Source: Thermosynechococcus sp. NK55a
GTDB taxonomy: Bacteria > Cyanobacteriota > Cyanobacteriia > Thermosynechococcales > Thermosynechococcaceae
Length of the DNA: 64,000 bases
Reading direction: 5' to 3'
NCBI RefSeq assembly: GCF_000505665.1
Contig: NC_023033.1
Span: forward strand, 496,001 to 560,000
Below, in pieces: positions 17,253-26,444 of the stretch. Position 1 is the stretch's first letter. Each line of letters starts with the position of its first letter. The notes beneath the pieces are model-generated. The model was given only the letters and a program-made list of their open reading frames with translations, was not told the origin of the DNA and searched no databases. A program made the translations under genes and the position numbers.

Positions 17253-18612
17253 GCTGTGGAAATGCCTCAGTGGAAAGATGGCGCGCCAAATTTTCAAATG
17301 TTGTCGTTAGCTCATCAATTGGTTCTTGATCTGCTCTTGATAATTCCGCATATAGATTTCTGCTAAATATGGGTTGCTGTAAATCTGTTGCTTTTTCTAT
17401 AGCAGCGCGCTTAGGAATCCATGTGTCTTTAGGCAAGAGATTAGAAACGACAGCATACTCGCGAGCTACTCTCTCAAGGATATCCTGGAGCCTCTCTTGC
17501 ATCTGCGCATTGACAGCAGAGTTCCTCTGATCGTACTTATTAACGGCAATACCCAGAAGCCGCGGCGGGTTATCCATTACAGGTCTGAAGGCTTCTAGGC
17601 GGGCCAAGACATACTCAATCGCCCGTATGGGGTAAGGGGCAAATTCTATCGGAATCAGAACCCCATGGGAAGCCATCAAAGCAATGGCATTGACTTTACC
17701 AAAGGCAGGGGGTGGATCAATTAGGATGATATCGTAGGGGTGGTTTCTTAGCTTTCTTTGCAGGACGCGATCGATATCTATTGTCCTAATCAGGTCGGCT
17801 TCTTGGTCTGCGAGGCGAATGTGGGAGGGGACAACGTCTAAGTGGAGATTGTCCCAACGCTTTCGATAGACGACTTCCTCGAGGGTGACCTTTGGTTCTA
17901 AGAGGAGGTGAGCAATGTCTTTCCGGCCTTGATCCTCAATATCCCTCAGGGGATCAATGCCTAAACCAATGCTAAGATTCGACTGCGGATCAATATCAAT
18001 GAGTAGCACGCGCTTGCCCATGGCAGCAAAGGCAGCACCTAGGTTCAGGGTAAGGGTTGTTTTCCCCACTCCCCCTTTATGATTAAAGACAGTAATAATC
18101 ATGGCAGTCCTCTGAGGATGTGTTGAGGGAAAAGCATAATTTTTTTGCAATACTTTTTCAAGGTGATGATAAATCTTGAGTTGCTCTTGGGTTAGGGCGC
18201 TCACGAGCGCTTCAGCAGCATTGCGGTGCAGTACCTTGGTCAGTTTTTGAATGCTTTTTCGCTCCAACTGGCCGGCGGCCCACTTGAGTTGGCACAGGGG
18301 CTTTTTTAGGGGATTTTGATAAAAGAGTTGGTAATCTTTACCATTGATTAAAAGGCCAAAAACCGCTTGAGCTGCTGCCATGTATTCCCGCAGTTGCTGT
18401 TGACCGCTGAGCCTTGACTCATTTGAGGATTTGACCTCAATCACAAGGTAGTTGAAGGAGCGATCGCCCGCCAGCGGCAAGGAAATGAGAAAATCGGGAT
18501 AGCCATTCCCTAGCTTTGGCTTGATCCAATAGTTTTGAAGATCATAGCCCCATGCCTTTAACAAAGGTAGGACTATCTTCCGTTCAATCTCGGCTTCGTT
18601 ACCCCTAGGCAT
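17245..18612 (-). CDS. Fusion: HsdR_N-like PD-(D/E)XK domain plus ParA ATPase
   Basis: 455 aa with two domains. Residues 1-130 resemble the N-terminal domain of type I restriction R subunits, with EAEIERKIVLPLL (Glu), GYPDFLIS (Asp) and LVIEVKSS (ExK), a full set of PD-(D/E)XK nuclease residues. From about residue 168 a ParA/Soj ATPase begins with a deviant Walker A (FNHKGGVGKTTLTLNLG), then LLIDIDPQSNLS and IILIDPPPAFG, to the end. ParA normally segregates plasmids or chromosomes with ParB. A nuclease-like head suggests DNA-end or foreign-DNA recognition. The coupled downstream gene is ParB-like. The domain calls are solid; the combined function is unknown. Confidence 0.8.
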   Translation of the reverse strand: MPRGNEAEIERKIVLPLLKAWGYDLQNYWIKPKLGNGYPDFLISLPLAGDRSFNYLVIEVKSSNESRLSGQQQLREYMAAAQAVFGLLINGKDYQLFYQNPLKKPLCQLKWAAGQLERKSIQKLTKVLHRNAAEALVSALTQEQLKIYHHLEKVLQKNYAFPSTHPQRTAMIITVFNHKGGVGKTTLTLNLGAAFAAMGKRVLLIDIDPQSNLSIGLGIDPLRDIEDQGRKDIAHLLLEPKVTLEEVVYRKRWDNLHLDVVPSHIRLADQEADLIRTIDIDRVLQRKLRNHPYDIILIDPPPAFGKVNAIALMASHGVLIPIEFAPYPIRAIEYVLARLEAFRPVMDNPPRLLGIAVNKYDQRNSAVNAQMQERLQDILERVAREYAVVSNLLPKDTWIPKRAAIEKATDLQQPIFSRNLYAELSRADQEPIDELTTTFENLARHLSTEAFPQHE

Positions 18613-18661
18613 TGCTCAGTGTCCTTGCCGTTACCTTCTGAGTGAGTGCCAGTGGCTAAAA

Positions 18662-19135
18662 TTAAAGGGAACGCTGCCTAAGGGGAAGCCGCCAAAAAGG
18701 CGTGGGCAACAGCCCAGCAAACACTCGTAGAACAATGAGTGCGTGCGCAAAAAAGGTCAGAGCTACCCAAAAGCGGGGAAACCAATAGGCACGTGGGTCG
18801 CTACTGAGGGGGGGAAAAAGTTGATAGCCCAGCCAAATTAAGGCGGGAGGCAAGGTTACCAATAAAACTGCCAGAATTATAGCCGTATAGGTGAGGCTAG
18901 CGGGGGGCGTGTTGAGCGATCGCCAGTTGGTACCCGTCCACTGCCAGCGAAATGCCATGGCACTGTCTTCGAGCCGTGCTGTTTGATGGACAAAATCCAA
19001 GCTGAGAATATGGCGGCAAAAGTTACAGGCATAGGTATCCATCAGTACCATCGGCGCAATTTGCCCGTGACGGCAAACGGGGCATAAATAGATGCCATTG
19101 GCTTCCAAGGGCTTAGCAGGGGTGGACTCTGGCAT
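18662..19135 (-). CDS. Zinc-ribbon membrane protein, unknown function
   Basis: This 157-aa conserved-looking protein has an N-terminal four-Cys ribbon (LCPVCRHGQ and ACNFCRHIL, a CxxC-x15-CxxC arrangement near residues 18-40). A WQWTG..WRS.N segment follows, then two TM helices (about 83-104 and 122-145). Proteins with this plan occur widely in cyanobacteria without an assigned role. The start is 3 bases after the leuA stop, so it is probably translated from the leuA transcript. Confidence 0.7.
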   Translation of the reverse strand: MPESTPAKPLEANGIYLCPVCRHGQIAPMVLMDTYACNFCRHILSLDFVHQTARLEDSAMAFRWQWTGTNWRSLNTPPASLTYTAIILAVLLVTLPPALIWLGYQLFPPLSSDPRAYWFPRFWVALTFFAHALIVLRVFAGLLPTPFWRLPLRQRSL

Positions 19136-19138
19136 AAG

Positions 19139-20746
19139 CTACGCTTGGGGATGTAGCGCCCGTTGTTCAAGACCGCGGTAGAGACGGTTCAGGGCATTCA
19201 TATAGGCTTGGGCAGAGGCCACAATAATATCCGTGTTAGCGGCATGGCCAGCATAGATGCGATCCTCGTGCTGTAGCCGAATTGTTACCTCACCGATAGC
19301 ATCAATGCCGGCGGTAACGGATTGCACCGAGTATTCAATGAGGCGATTGGGAATTTGCACCACACGGTTAATGGCACGATAGACCGCGTCCACAGGGCCA
19401 GTGCCAATGGCGGCATCGGTCAACTCTTCACCACTGGGGGTACGCACGGTCACCGTTGCTGTTGGGCGGGCATGATCACCGCAGGAAACTTGGACAAATT
19501 CCAGTTGATAGCCCCGCAGATCAATCCCTTGGCTTTCATCCTTGGCGATCGCCTCCAGATCCCAGTCAGTGATTTCTTTTTTCTTGTCGGCGAGATCCTT
19601 AAAGCGCAAAAAGGCCTTATTGAGTTCCGTTTCACTGAGTTCAAAGCCCAATTCCCGTAGGCGGGTGGCAAAGGCATTACGGCCAGAGAGCTTGCCCAAG
19701 ACAATTTGGTTATCGGCAAGGCCAATCAGTTGGGCATCCATGATTTCATAGGTTTGCTTGTGCTTGAGGACGCCATCTTGGTGAATCCCCGATTGGTGGG
19801 CAAAGGCATTGGCACCCACGATCGCCTTGTTGGGTTGAATCAGCATCCCCGTTAGGTTTGAGACCAAGCGGGAGGTTTTATAAATTTCACGGGTGTTGAT
19901 ATTCGTCAAGGGTTCCTCTGATTCGGGTGGGCGACCTAGGAAAGGATTGAAGTACTGCCGCCGCACATAAAGTGCCATAACCAATTCCTCAAGGGCAGCA
20001 TTCCCCGCACGCTCACCAATGCCATTAATCGTACACTCCAGTTGCCGGGCGCCATTTTTCACCGCTTCCAGGAAGTTAGCAACCGCCAAACCCAAGTCAT
20101 TGTGACCATGAACCGAGATGACGGCGCGATCGATATTGGGCACATTTTCCTTAATGCCTTTGATCAGGGCACCAAACTCGGCGGGGGTGGTGTACCCCAC
20201 AGTGTCAGGAATGTTGACCGTCGTTGCACCAGCGTCAATGACCCGCTCTAGAACTTCATAGAGAAACTCAGGATCTGAACGCCCAGCATCCTCTGGGGAA
20301 AACTCCACATCATCCACAAAAGACTTGGCATAGGCCACCATTTCTTGCGCAATTTCCAGTACTTCAGCGCGGGTTTTCCTGAGCTTGTACTCTAGGTGAA
20401 TATCGGAGGTGGCAATAAACGTGTGAATGCGAGGATAGTAGGCAGGTTTGAGGGCTTTTGCGGCGGCTTCAATATCTTGGCGGGTGGCACGAGCCAAACC
20501 ACAAATGACAGGACCGGTTTCAGTGCCTACAGTTTCGGCAATCCGCTGTACGGCTTCAAAGTCGCCAGGGCTGGCAAAGGGAAAACCCGCCTCAATAATA
20601 TCCACCCCCAGGCGAGCCAGTTGACGGGCGATCGTCAGTTTTTCATCCACATTCAATGAGGCCCCTGGGGACTGTTCACCGTCCCGCAGTGTGGTATCGA
20701 AAATTAACACCCGATCAACGGTCTGGGGAGGATATTTAATGCGCAT
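19139..20746 (-). CDS. leuA: 2-isopropylmalate synthase
   Basis: This 535-aa enzyme condenses acetyl-CoA with 2-oxoisovalerate, the first committed step of leucine synthesis. The TIM barrel starts with [13 protein letters not shown]. The metal-binding HxH is HGHNDLG near residue 205. An internal hinge and a C-terminal LeuA regulatory domain (from about 395, including [10 protein letters not shown]) give allosteric leucine inhibition in the family. ATG 20746 with upstream GGGG is preferred over the in-frame TTG 20752. The zinc-ribbon gene follows. Confidence 0.96.
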   Translation of the reverse strand: MRIKYPPQTVDRVLIFDTTLRDGEQSPGASLNVDEKLTIARQLARLGVDIIEAGFPFASPGDFEAVQRIAETVGTETGPVICGLARATRQDIEAAAKALKPAYYPRIHTFIATSDIHLEYKLRKTRAEVLEIAQEMVAYAKSFVDDVEFSPEDAGRSDPEFLYEVLERVIDAGATTVNIPDTVGYTTPAEFGALIKGIKENVPNIDRAVISVHGHNDLGLAVANFLEAVKNGARQLECTINGIGERAGNAALEELVMALYVRRQYFNPFLGRPPESEEPLTNINTREIYKTSRLVSNLTGMLIQPNKAIVGANAFAHQSGIHQDGVLKHKQTYEIMDAQLIGLADNQIVLGKLSGRNAFATRLRELGFELSETELNKAFLRFKDLADKKKEITDWDLEAIAKDESQGIDLRGYQLEFVQVSCGDHARPTATVTVRTPSGEELTDAAIGTGPVDAVYRAINRVVQIPNRLIEYSVQSVTAGIDAIGEVTIRLQHEDRIYAGHAANTDIIVASAQAYMNALNRLYRGLEQRALHPQA

Positions 20747-20873
20747 AGACAAGCCCCATCCAAGCTTGAGAAAGAGTACCAGTCATTTTAACTCTAACAT
20801 TTTCGCTGGGGAGCAATGGTTAGCTTTTGCGGCGGGAAGCCCTGCGTCTTATCCGCTGGCGGTCGGGAGTCGG

Positions 20874-21896
20874 TCACGGAACCTGCCAAATGCGTTGGTG
20901 ATAACTGGGCAAGTGATCTAGGTCCACGCTTGATGCATGGTGATGGGGGTGACCCCCAGGATCGTGGCTGTGGGAGGGGTGCTCATGATCGTGATGATGG
21001 TGGTGAAGATGGCCATGGCCTGCCACCAAGCGGAATTTGCAGGTTTCACAGTTCATGGCCACCTGTCCCCCATAGGTCTCAATTTCCCGCCGCCGCGTTA
21101 GATAAAACAGTTGCGGATGCAAGCCAATTTCCGGCAGGTTCACGTATTCAACATTGGGATAGGCGGCTTGGGCTTCTGCGGTGAGGGCATAGATTTTCTT
21201 GACGAGTGCCCCTGTAAACATGAAGTGGGGCAGGACAATCACGCGGCGGGGGCGGTGAAGATTCGCCCGCGCAAACCCTTCGGGTAGGCGAGGATGGGTG
21301 ATGCCAATGAAGCACACCTCAACCGTTTGGTACCCACTGCCCTCCCAGAGCATACGGGCTAGCTTAAAGACGTCGCCATTGGCATCGGGATCGCTGGAGC
21401 CGCGTCCCACCATTAAGAGAACGGTTTCTTCACGGCCAATGCCTTGGGGGTTAAATTCTGGGAAGTCCAGTAGTTCGAGGCGCGATCGCCAGAGGCTCAA
21501 GATTTCTGGGGCAAGGCCATAGGGGCGGCCATAGTGGTAGCGCAACTGCGGAAAAGCACGCCGGGCCCGATCCAACTCGTTCGTAACATCAAATTTATTG
21601 TGGCGAGCAGCAAAGAGCAAAATCGGCAGCACTGACAAATCGGTATAACCTGCGGCCGCACATTGGCTCAGAACCTCAAAAATCGAGGGTTCGGTTAACT
21701 CCAGAAAACAGGGAAAAACAGGCCGACAGGAATCCAGTTGATAATAGGCTTGGGCAAAGTCCAAAAATGCTTGGCGACCCTCAGCATCACGCGTGCCATG
21801 ACCAATGAGCAAGAGGGGGCGAGGCTGGGGGAGAGGGGGTAAATCGAGACTAAAACCAAGGGGATTGAGAATTGAATCGTTAAGCGCAACAACCAC
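20874..21896 (-). CDS. cbiX: Sirohydrochlorin cobaltochelatase, long CbiX type, His-rich tail
   Basis: This chelatase inserts Co2+ (or Fe2+) into sirohydrochlorin for cobalamin (or sirohaem) synthesis. It has two tandem CbiX/SirB-like halves: [13 protein letters not shown] with the metal-binding His near the start, and [13 protein letters not shown] plus [12 protein letters not shown] in the second half. A Cys pair (NCETCKFR) and a His-rich tail ([20 protein letters not shown]) end the protein, typical of long CbiX. The frame opens at TTG 21947 inside the cobalamin riboswitch and has no in-frame ATG. GTG 21896 at the riboswitch end is the more likely start, since homology begins only near [10 protein letters not shown]. 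Confidence 0.88.
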   Translation of the reverse strand: MVVALNDSILNPLGFSLDLPPLPQPRPLLLIGHGTRDAEGRQAFLDFAQAYYQLDSCRPVFPCFLELTEPSIFEVLSQCAAAGYTDLSVLPILLFAARHNKFDVTNELDRARRAFPQLRYHYGRPYGLAPEILSLWRSRLELLDFPEFNPQGIGREETVLLMVGRGSSDPDANGDVFKLARMLWEGSGYQTVEVCFIGITHPRLPEGFARANLHRPRRVIVLPHFMFTGALVKKIYALTAEAQAAYPNVEYVNLPEIGLHPQLFYLTRRREIETYGGQVAMNCETCKFRLVAGHGHLHHHHHDHEHPSHSHDPGGHPHHHASSVDLDHLPSYHQRIWQVP

Positions 21897-22055
21897 GTTG
21901 AAACTCCATGCCCGTGCGACGCAGGCAAATAGAGTGAACCACAGCAAGTAGGCATTCTGGCTGAGGGGAGTTCCCCATCACAGCTGCGGCACAGCACCAG
22001 ACTTGCACTGGGTTTTCCCTACAGGCTGCTTTTCACAGTGAACGTTGCCAATTCT
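21895..22055 (-). promoter_or_regulatory. Cobalamin (B12) riboswitch upstream of cbiX
   Basis: On the minus strand the leader reads AGGGAAAACCCAGTGCAAGT, then CTGGTGCTGTGCCGCAGCTG followed by TGA (around 21978-22020), then GCCAGAATGCC (21951-21961). These match the ordered core elements of the cobalamin riboswitch: the GTGCAA-TC-GG box, the CCGC-CTGTGA box and the GCCAG-A--CC receptor segment. The switch represses cobalamin synthesis and transport genes when adenosylcobalamin is plentiful. The proximity of the cbiX start to the 3' end suggests control of translation initiation. Confidence 0.85.
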
Positions 22056-22105
22056 AACGAGATTCTCAAACCCCTGTCTATGCGGGGGGTAGGCACATTA
22101 GGTGC

Positions 22106-23632
22106 TTATAGCGCCGCGGCATCGAGAACACCAATCGTTTGATTGTAGATGGCTTGGGCTTCTTCGGGGGTGTTGCCAATACTGACAAGTCCAAGCTTAC
22201 CAAATTCCGAAAGTGCCCCCATGAGGTGAAAGACGGTGCCCGTTTCGGTACTGGAGTCAAAGTGCAAATGGTAGCGAGCAATCATATCCAAGAGATCATT
22301 GGGCAAGAGGCCGCGATAGTGGGGCTGGCAGAGGTTATCGGAGGCAATGTAATACTTAGGACGGCGGTGCTTGCTGTAAAACAGTCCAGAGGCTAGCTCA
22401 TAGTGGCCATCGGTGAGGAATTTTAAGGTCATAAAGGGGTGCGTAGTACCGCCTTTGCGCAGGTTAATTTCAATGGCATAAAGCTCCCAGCCTGCTGTTG
22501 TCTGGGTTGCAACAACGTCCACACCAAAACAGCCGATCACTCCCTGCTGTGCCAAGTACGTCCCTACTTTTTGCCCCAGTTGTTGCAGTTGCTGGCGATA
22601 GTCGGCATGGGCAGGAAATTCACAGCCAATAAAAATTTGACCTGTGGGGGCATTGAGTAACTGTTCATGGGTCGAAACAATTTCAACACTGCCTTTGGGG
22701 GTAATACACCCTTGGACACTGGGCGATCGCTTGACTGTCCCTTCAACAAAGGCTTCGACAATCCCCCCCAGATCTGTAAACCGCTGCCGATAGGAGGCCC
22801 AAGTTTCATTGGGAGCTTGAAAGACCATGTCCTCTAGGCTATTCTCAATCCGCTGGAGATGCTCGGGGGTATGCGGGCTGCCCAAGGGGCGCAGGGGGCG
22901 GAGGTCGAGAAGAGCATTGCCTTCTCCAGAAAAGGCTGCGTTGAGTTTCACCACCAGCCGTTGAAGGTCAGGGCATTTTTCCTGTAGATGAGCGATCGCC
23001 CGCACCAGTTCTGGCACCCCCTGCAAAAAGCCACTGCCAATCGGGTGGAGGATTCCCGCCGCTGCAAACAGTTCTCGGCTGCCGGCCTTGGTTCCCCAAT
23101 AAAGGAGATCCGGATCCGTAGAGTAGAGGGGAACGCCTAAGCGTACCGCCAGTTCCCGCTCCAAAGGGGTGGAGTTAAAACACACCATGTAGGCTTGGTT
23201 GGGACGCAGGGCTTGACGAATACGCTCCAAGAGGCGAGGTCGCTCTAAAATTTTTGCGGTGAGGGGTTTATCGGAGCGATCGTAGGTGGCCAGCAAGAGC
23301 AGGCGATCGCGGGCATGGGAACTGGGCACCCCCGGCAGTAAATCTAAGTAGTAATCCACAATACTGGGATGCAGGGGCTGGGATGTGACATAGATCATGC
23401 GGGTACGCGGATTGCGCAACTGGATCAGCGTATAAAGCTGCCGCTCCTCGTAGTGGGTGTAGCCTGTGATCTTGCCTAGCTCCGGTTGGGGAAAACTGAG
23501 GGAAGGCACCACCACAATATCGCGCTCAATGCCGCCGGGGCCTCTGGGCAGTTCCGGGATAAAGGTTTCTGTTCCGTCCCAGCACTCCAAGAGCCGCGTT
23601 TGCAGTTGGCGGAACTCCTCGGCGATCGACAT
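22106..23632 (-). CDS. ATP-grasp peptide-ligase-like protein (PGM1-related)
   Basis: This 508-aa protein has an N-terminal pre-ATP-grasp domain and a C-terminal ATP-grasp fold (ATP-lysine in LVVKLNAAFSGEGNALL; metal ligands in YAIEINLRKGGTTHPFM). It resembles the peptide ligase PGM1 of pheganomycin synthesis and many uncharacterised cyanobacterial and actinobacterial carboxylate-amine ligases. The substrate is unknown. The start ATG at 23632 precedes SIAEEFRQLQTRLL. It stands alone between cbiX and egtB. Confidence 0.8.
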   Translation of the reverse strand: MSIAEEFRQLQTRLLECWDGTETFIPELPRGPGGIERDIVVVPSLSFPQPELGKITGYTHYEERQLYTLIQLRNPRTRMIYVTSQPLHPSIVDYYLDLLPGVPSSHARDRLLLLATYDRSDKPLTAKILERPRLLERIRQALRPNQAYMVCFNSTPLERELAVRLGVPLYSTDPDLLYWGTKAGSRELFAAAGILHPIGSGFLQGVPELVRAIAHLQEKCPDLQRLVVKLNAAFSGEGNALLDLRPLRPLGSPHTPEHLQRIENSLEDMVFQAPNETWASYRQRFTDLGGIVEAFVEGTVKRSPSVQGCITPKGSVEIVSTHEQLLNAPTGQIFIGCEFPAHADYRQQLQQLGQKVGTYLAQQGVIGCFGVDVVATQTTAGWELYAIEINLRKGGTTHPFMTLKFLTDGHYELASGLFYSKHRRPKYYIASDNLCQPHYRGLLPNDLLDMIARYHLHFDSSTETGTVFHLMGALSEFGKLGLVSIGNTPEEAQAIYNQTIGVLDAAAL

Positions 23633-23715
23633 CTCTACCTTTCCAGACTATTTTCCCTAGTGTAGAAAGTGCGGGGTCTCTCTCGGATCATTTGACCCCC
23701 TTTTTCAAACTTTCT

Positions 23716-24840
23716 TCACTGAGAAATCAAATTTTCTTGGTGAACATAGCGTGCGCCGGCAAAGACCTCACGGGTGCTGCGGCTATACCAATTGCGAAAT
23801 GAGGGCCGCTTGAGAATGGGGCGCGTCCAGTGACTCCCCCCCTTGAGGACAAAATGCTCACCATCAAAGTAGGGGGCAGAATAACCACGGTAGGGATAGC
23901 TCTGGAAGCCCGGATAGGGGGCAAAGGGACTTTGGGTCCACTCCCAAACGTAGCCCCGATTCAAGAGTCCCTGCTGGGCAGCAATTTCCCATTCCCGTTC
24001 ACTGGGTAAACGTTTGCCTTGGGAATGGCCATAGGCTTCTGCTTCGTAGAAACTGAGTCCCCACATGGGGAGATCCAAGTTCTCAGGGATGGGGTAAAAC
24101 GGTGCGGTAATTTTTTCTGCTTCGCGCCATTCCCAGCCACTGCTGGACCACCATTCCCGCTGCTGGTAACCACCCCGTTCAACAAAGGCGAGAAATTCCC
24201 GCCACGTCACCGGTGCTGCATCAATCCTAAAGGGGAGTGTTTCGACCCACTGGCTGGGCTGTTCGTTATCTAGAGCCAAAAGGTCTGCACTGCCAATGGC
24301 ATACCGGCCAGCGGCAATCCGTTGGTGTTCCTGTGGCAGCGATAGGCTAGGGGGTAACGTGGCAAAGATTCCCTGCATCGCCAGCACCATTTGCATTGTT
24401 TCACTGTGCTGAGCTTCATGCTGCAAAATCCACCACCAGAGACGAGCTTCCTGTTGCCATTGCGTGTCGCTCAGGCAGTGGAAGCGATCGCCCGTACGTT
24501 GGCGAATCTCTGCGAGGTACTCCAGTAATTGGCGTCGTGGTGGCAAGTGCTGTCGCTCCACCTTAGGTCGGCCATCGGCGGCATACCAATAGCGATCGCG
24601 ATCTCTGAAACCGGAATCTTCAGGTAATAGCCAAAAGGCCTCAGTATAACCAATGTGTCCCAAATGCCACCCCACGGGACTATAGAGGGGATGGGGCTGA
24701 GCACAAAGAATTACCTCGCTCAACTGGGCAACTAATTGGAGCGTAAATTGCCGCTGGTTTTGAAAGGCTTGCCAAAAAACTTCGCGATCAAAGGCATGCC
24801 AGCGGGTCGAGGTCTCAGAAGGCGTAAATTTCTGGTTCAC
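23716..24840 (-). CDS. egtB: Ergothioneine biosynthesis protein EgtB-like sulfoxide synthase
   Basis: This 374-aa non-haem iron enzyme in the known pathway joins hercynine to gamma-glutamylcysteine (or cysteine) with O2, forming the sulfoxide intermediate of ergothioneine. A DinB-like N-terminal domain carries WHLGHIGYTEAFWLL and the HxxxHxE iron motif HEAQHSE near residue 140. A C-terminal FGE/sulfatase-modifying fold includes GYVWEWTQSPF and SFRNWYS. The start is GTG 24840, overlapping the end of egtC by 26 bases. A selenoneine-type homologue (SenA) is a less likely reading. The methyltransferase EgtD is not in this window. Confidence 0.85.
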   Translation of the reverse strand: MNQKFTPSETSTRWHAFDREVFWQAFQNQRQFTLQLVAQLSEVILCAQPHPLYSPVGWHLGHIGYTEAFWLLPEDSGFRDRDRYWYAADGRPKVERQHLPPRRQLLEYLAEIRQRTGDRFHCLSDTQWQQEARLWWWILQHEAQHSETMQMVLAMQGIFATLPPSLSLPQEHQRIAAGRYAIGSADLLALDNEQPSQWVETLPFRIDAAPVTWREFLAFVERGGYQQREWWSSSGWEWREAEKITAPFYPIPENLDLPMWGLSFYEAEAYGHSQGKRLPSEREWEIAAQQGLLNRGYVWEWTQSPFAPYPGFQSYPYRGYSAPYFDGEHFVLKGGSHWTRPILKRPSFRNWYSRSTREVFAGARYVHQENLISQ

Positions 24841-25597
24841 TGTGCAAACTCAGCAACAGCAATTTATTTTCTGGTAAAGGATACCACTCCGCTTGAGTAT
24901 CTACGGGTTCTGAGGTGAGTTGAATCTTCTCGGCATCCTGACTCCAGTACAGGGTGGGGGGTGGTGTGCCCTGGGAGCAGCGGCTGGCGAGAATATACAA
25001 ACCATCGGTGAGAATCATGGCGGCACTGACACGGGTAGACGCTGCCTGCGCTAGGGAAAAGACGATTTGCAGTGTTTGCCGCAGAACCATCACCGGTGAC
25101 AATTGCGGATTCAACACCAATTCATTGCAAAAGAGGGCAAAGAGATGTTCAGAATCCGTCGAGCCTTCAACAATGTTGTAACAAATATCCGACAGGCGAT
25201 CGCGCATTGGGCGGTGGAGGGTTTGGCGAAAGTTGTCGATAAAGCCATTGTGCATCCCCAGCCAGCGTCCCCAGCGAAAGGGTTGGGTATTCGTCATCTG
25301 CACCGCTTGCCCCGGTGTGGCACTGCGGACATTGGCCAAAAAACAGGCAGATTCAATGTAGCGGCTTAAATGCTCAGTAAAGTTGATATCATGCCACATG
25401 GGTATTGTTTGCCGATACAGAAAGGGGGGCACATCTTGGTGGGCAGCATACCAGCCCACCCCAAAGCCATCTGCATTCAAGAGTCCCGCTGTCATTTCGC
25501 GGGGTTGGTAACTTTGTACCAACAGGGAATGGGGAGCATCCACTAGGGCATGGGCAAGGGAGGTTTTGCGCCCCATATAGGCATAAAGACGACACAT
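24815..25597 (-). CDS. egtC: Class II glutamine amidotransferase, EgtC-like
   Basis: This 260-aa N-terminal-nucleophile amidohydrolase starts MCRLYAYMGR with Cys2 as the catalytic nucleophile after Met removal. Motifs AHQDVPPFLY, NVRSATPGQ, QPFRWGRWLGMHNGFIDNF and EGSTDSEHLFAL match YafJ/EgtC-type amidotransferases. EgtC removes the glutamyl group from gamma-glutamyl-hercynylcysteine sulfoxide. The overlap with egtB supports that job rather than a general amidotransferase role. Confidence 0.85.
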   Translation of the reverse strand: MCRLYAYMGRKTSLAHALVDAPHSLLVQSYQPREMTAGLLNADGFGVGWYAAHQDVPPFLYRQTIPMWHDINFTEHLSRYIESACFLANVRSATPGQAVQMTNTQPFRWGRWLGMHNGFIDNFRQTLHRPMRDRLSDICYNIVEGSTDSEHLFALFCNELVLNPQLSPVMVLRQTLQIVFSLAQAASTRVSAAMILTDGLYILASRCSQGTPPPTLYWSQDAEKIQLTSEPVDTQAEWYPLPENKLLLLSLHSEPEIYAF

Positions 25598-25733
25598 AGG
25601 AACATACGAATTTGTAAAATACCCTACCCACGATTCTAACTTTCAGCAAAGGATTTTTCGGGGAGCGATACCCAGTTTGAGGGCCGGCAGTAAAGCTTGC
25701 TAAAGTGTAGAGAAAAAAGGCTATCTGCAATCA

Positions 25734-26444
25734 ATGAACCCGACGGACTCCCTAGAGGATGATTTTCCCGACATCGAAGCCCTTGTGCCCCCTGAGAAAA
25801 GCCAAAGCGTGGGGCGATCGCAAATTCAGCGTACCCTCGTCATTACGGAAACAGCCTTCCTGGCTAGTACCGCTGCCCTGCTCTGGGTGGTTAACTTTTA
25901 TTTACCCGCTGGCCCAGTCCTGCGCCTGTTTTTTCCGATTCCCATTGCGTTGGTTTACTTACGCTGGAACCGCCGCGCCGCGTGGATGGCGGCCATTGTG
26001 AGTGCGTTGCTCCTTTCCGTTTTGATGGGGCCACCCCGCAGTCTGCAATTTCTCTTGCCCCACGGCATTATGGGGGTCATTTTTGGCGGCTGCTGGGCAA
26101 AAAAAGCGGGCTGGGGACGCTCCATCCTCAGTGGGGCAGTGATTGGCACTGCAGGATTTTTCTTTCAGATTAGTCTTGTGTCCATTCTCCTGGGGGAAAA
26201 CCTCTGGGTTTACTTCAATCGGCAGGTCACGAATTTTATTGATTGGGTACTGGTCAATCTAAATTTGCTGCTGGAGCCAACGGTGACCTTGATCCAAGTC
26301 GTGGCACTACTGCTGGTCTTTTTCCAGTCCACGGTTTATGCCTTAGTCGTGCACATTTTGGCATGGACACTGTTGGAGCGATTGGGCAATCCCATTCCGG
26401 ATCCACCGCCGTGGCTGCGCACCATCCTTGAAGAGCCTCGCTAA
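25734..26444 (+). CDS. DUF2232-family membrane protein
   Basis: This 236-aa protein has a polar acidic N-terminus (residues 1-35) and about six TM helices. Segments such as [20 protein letters not shown] and [11 protein letters not shown] fit the DUF2232 family of cyanobacterial and Firmicute membrane proteins, which resemble the substrate-binding S components of transporters. Function is not established. It ends with a 4-base convergent overlap with the isomerase gene fni. Confidence 0.72.
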   Translation: MNPTDSLEDDFPDIEALVPPEKSQSVGRSQIQRTLVITETAFLASTAALLWVVNFYLPAGPVLRLFFPIPIALVYLRWNRRAAWMAAIVSALLLSVLMGPPRSLQFLLPHGIMGVIFGGCWAKKAGWGRSILSGAVIGTAGFFFQISLVSILLGENLWVYFNRQVTNFIDWVLVNLNLLLEPTVTLIQVVALLLVFFQSTVYALVVHILAWTLLERLGNPIPDPPPWLRTILEEPR

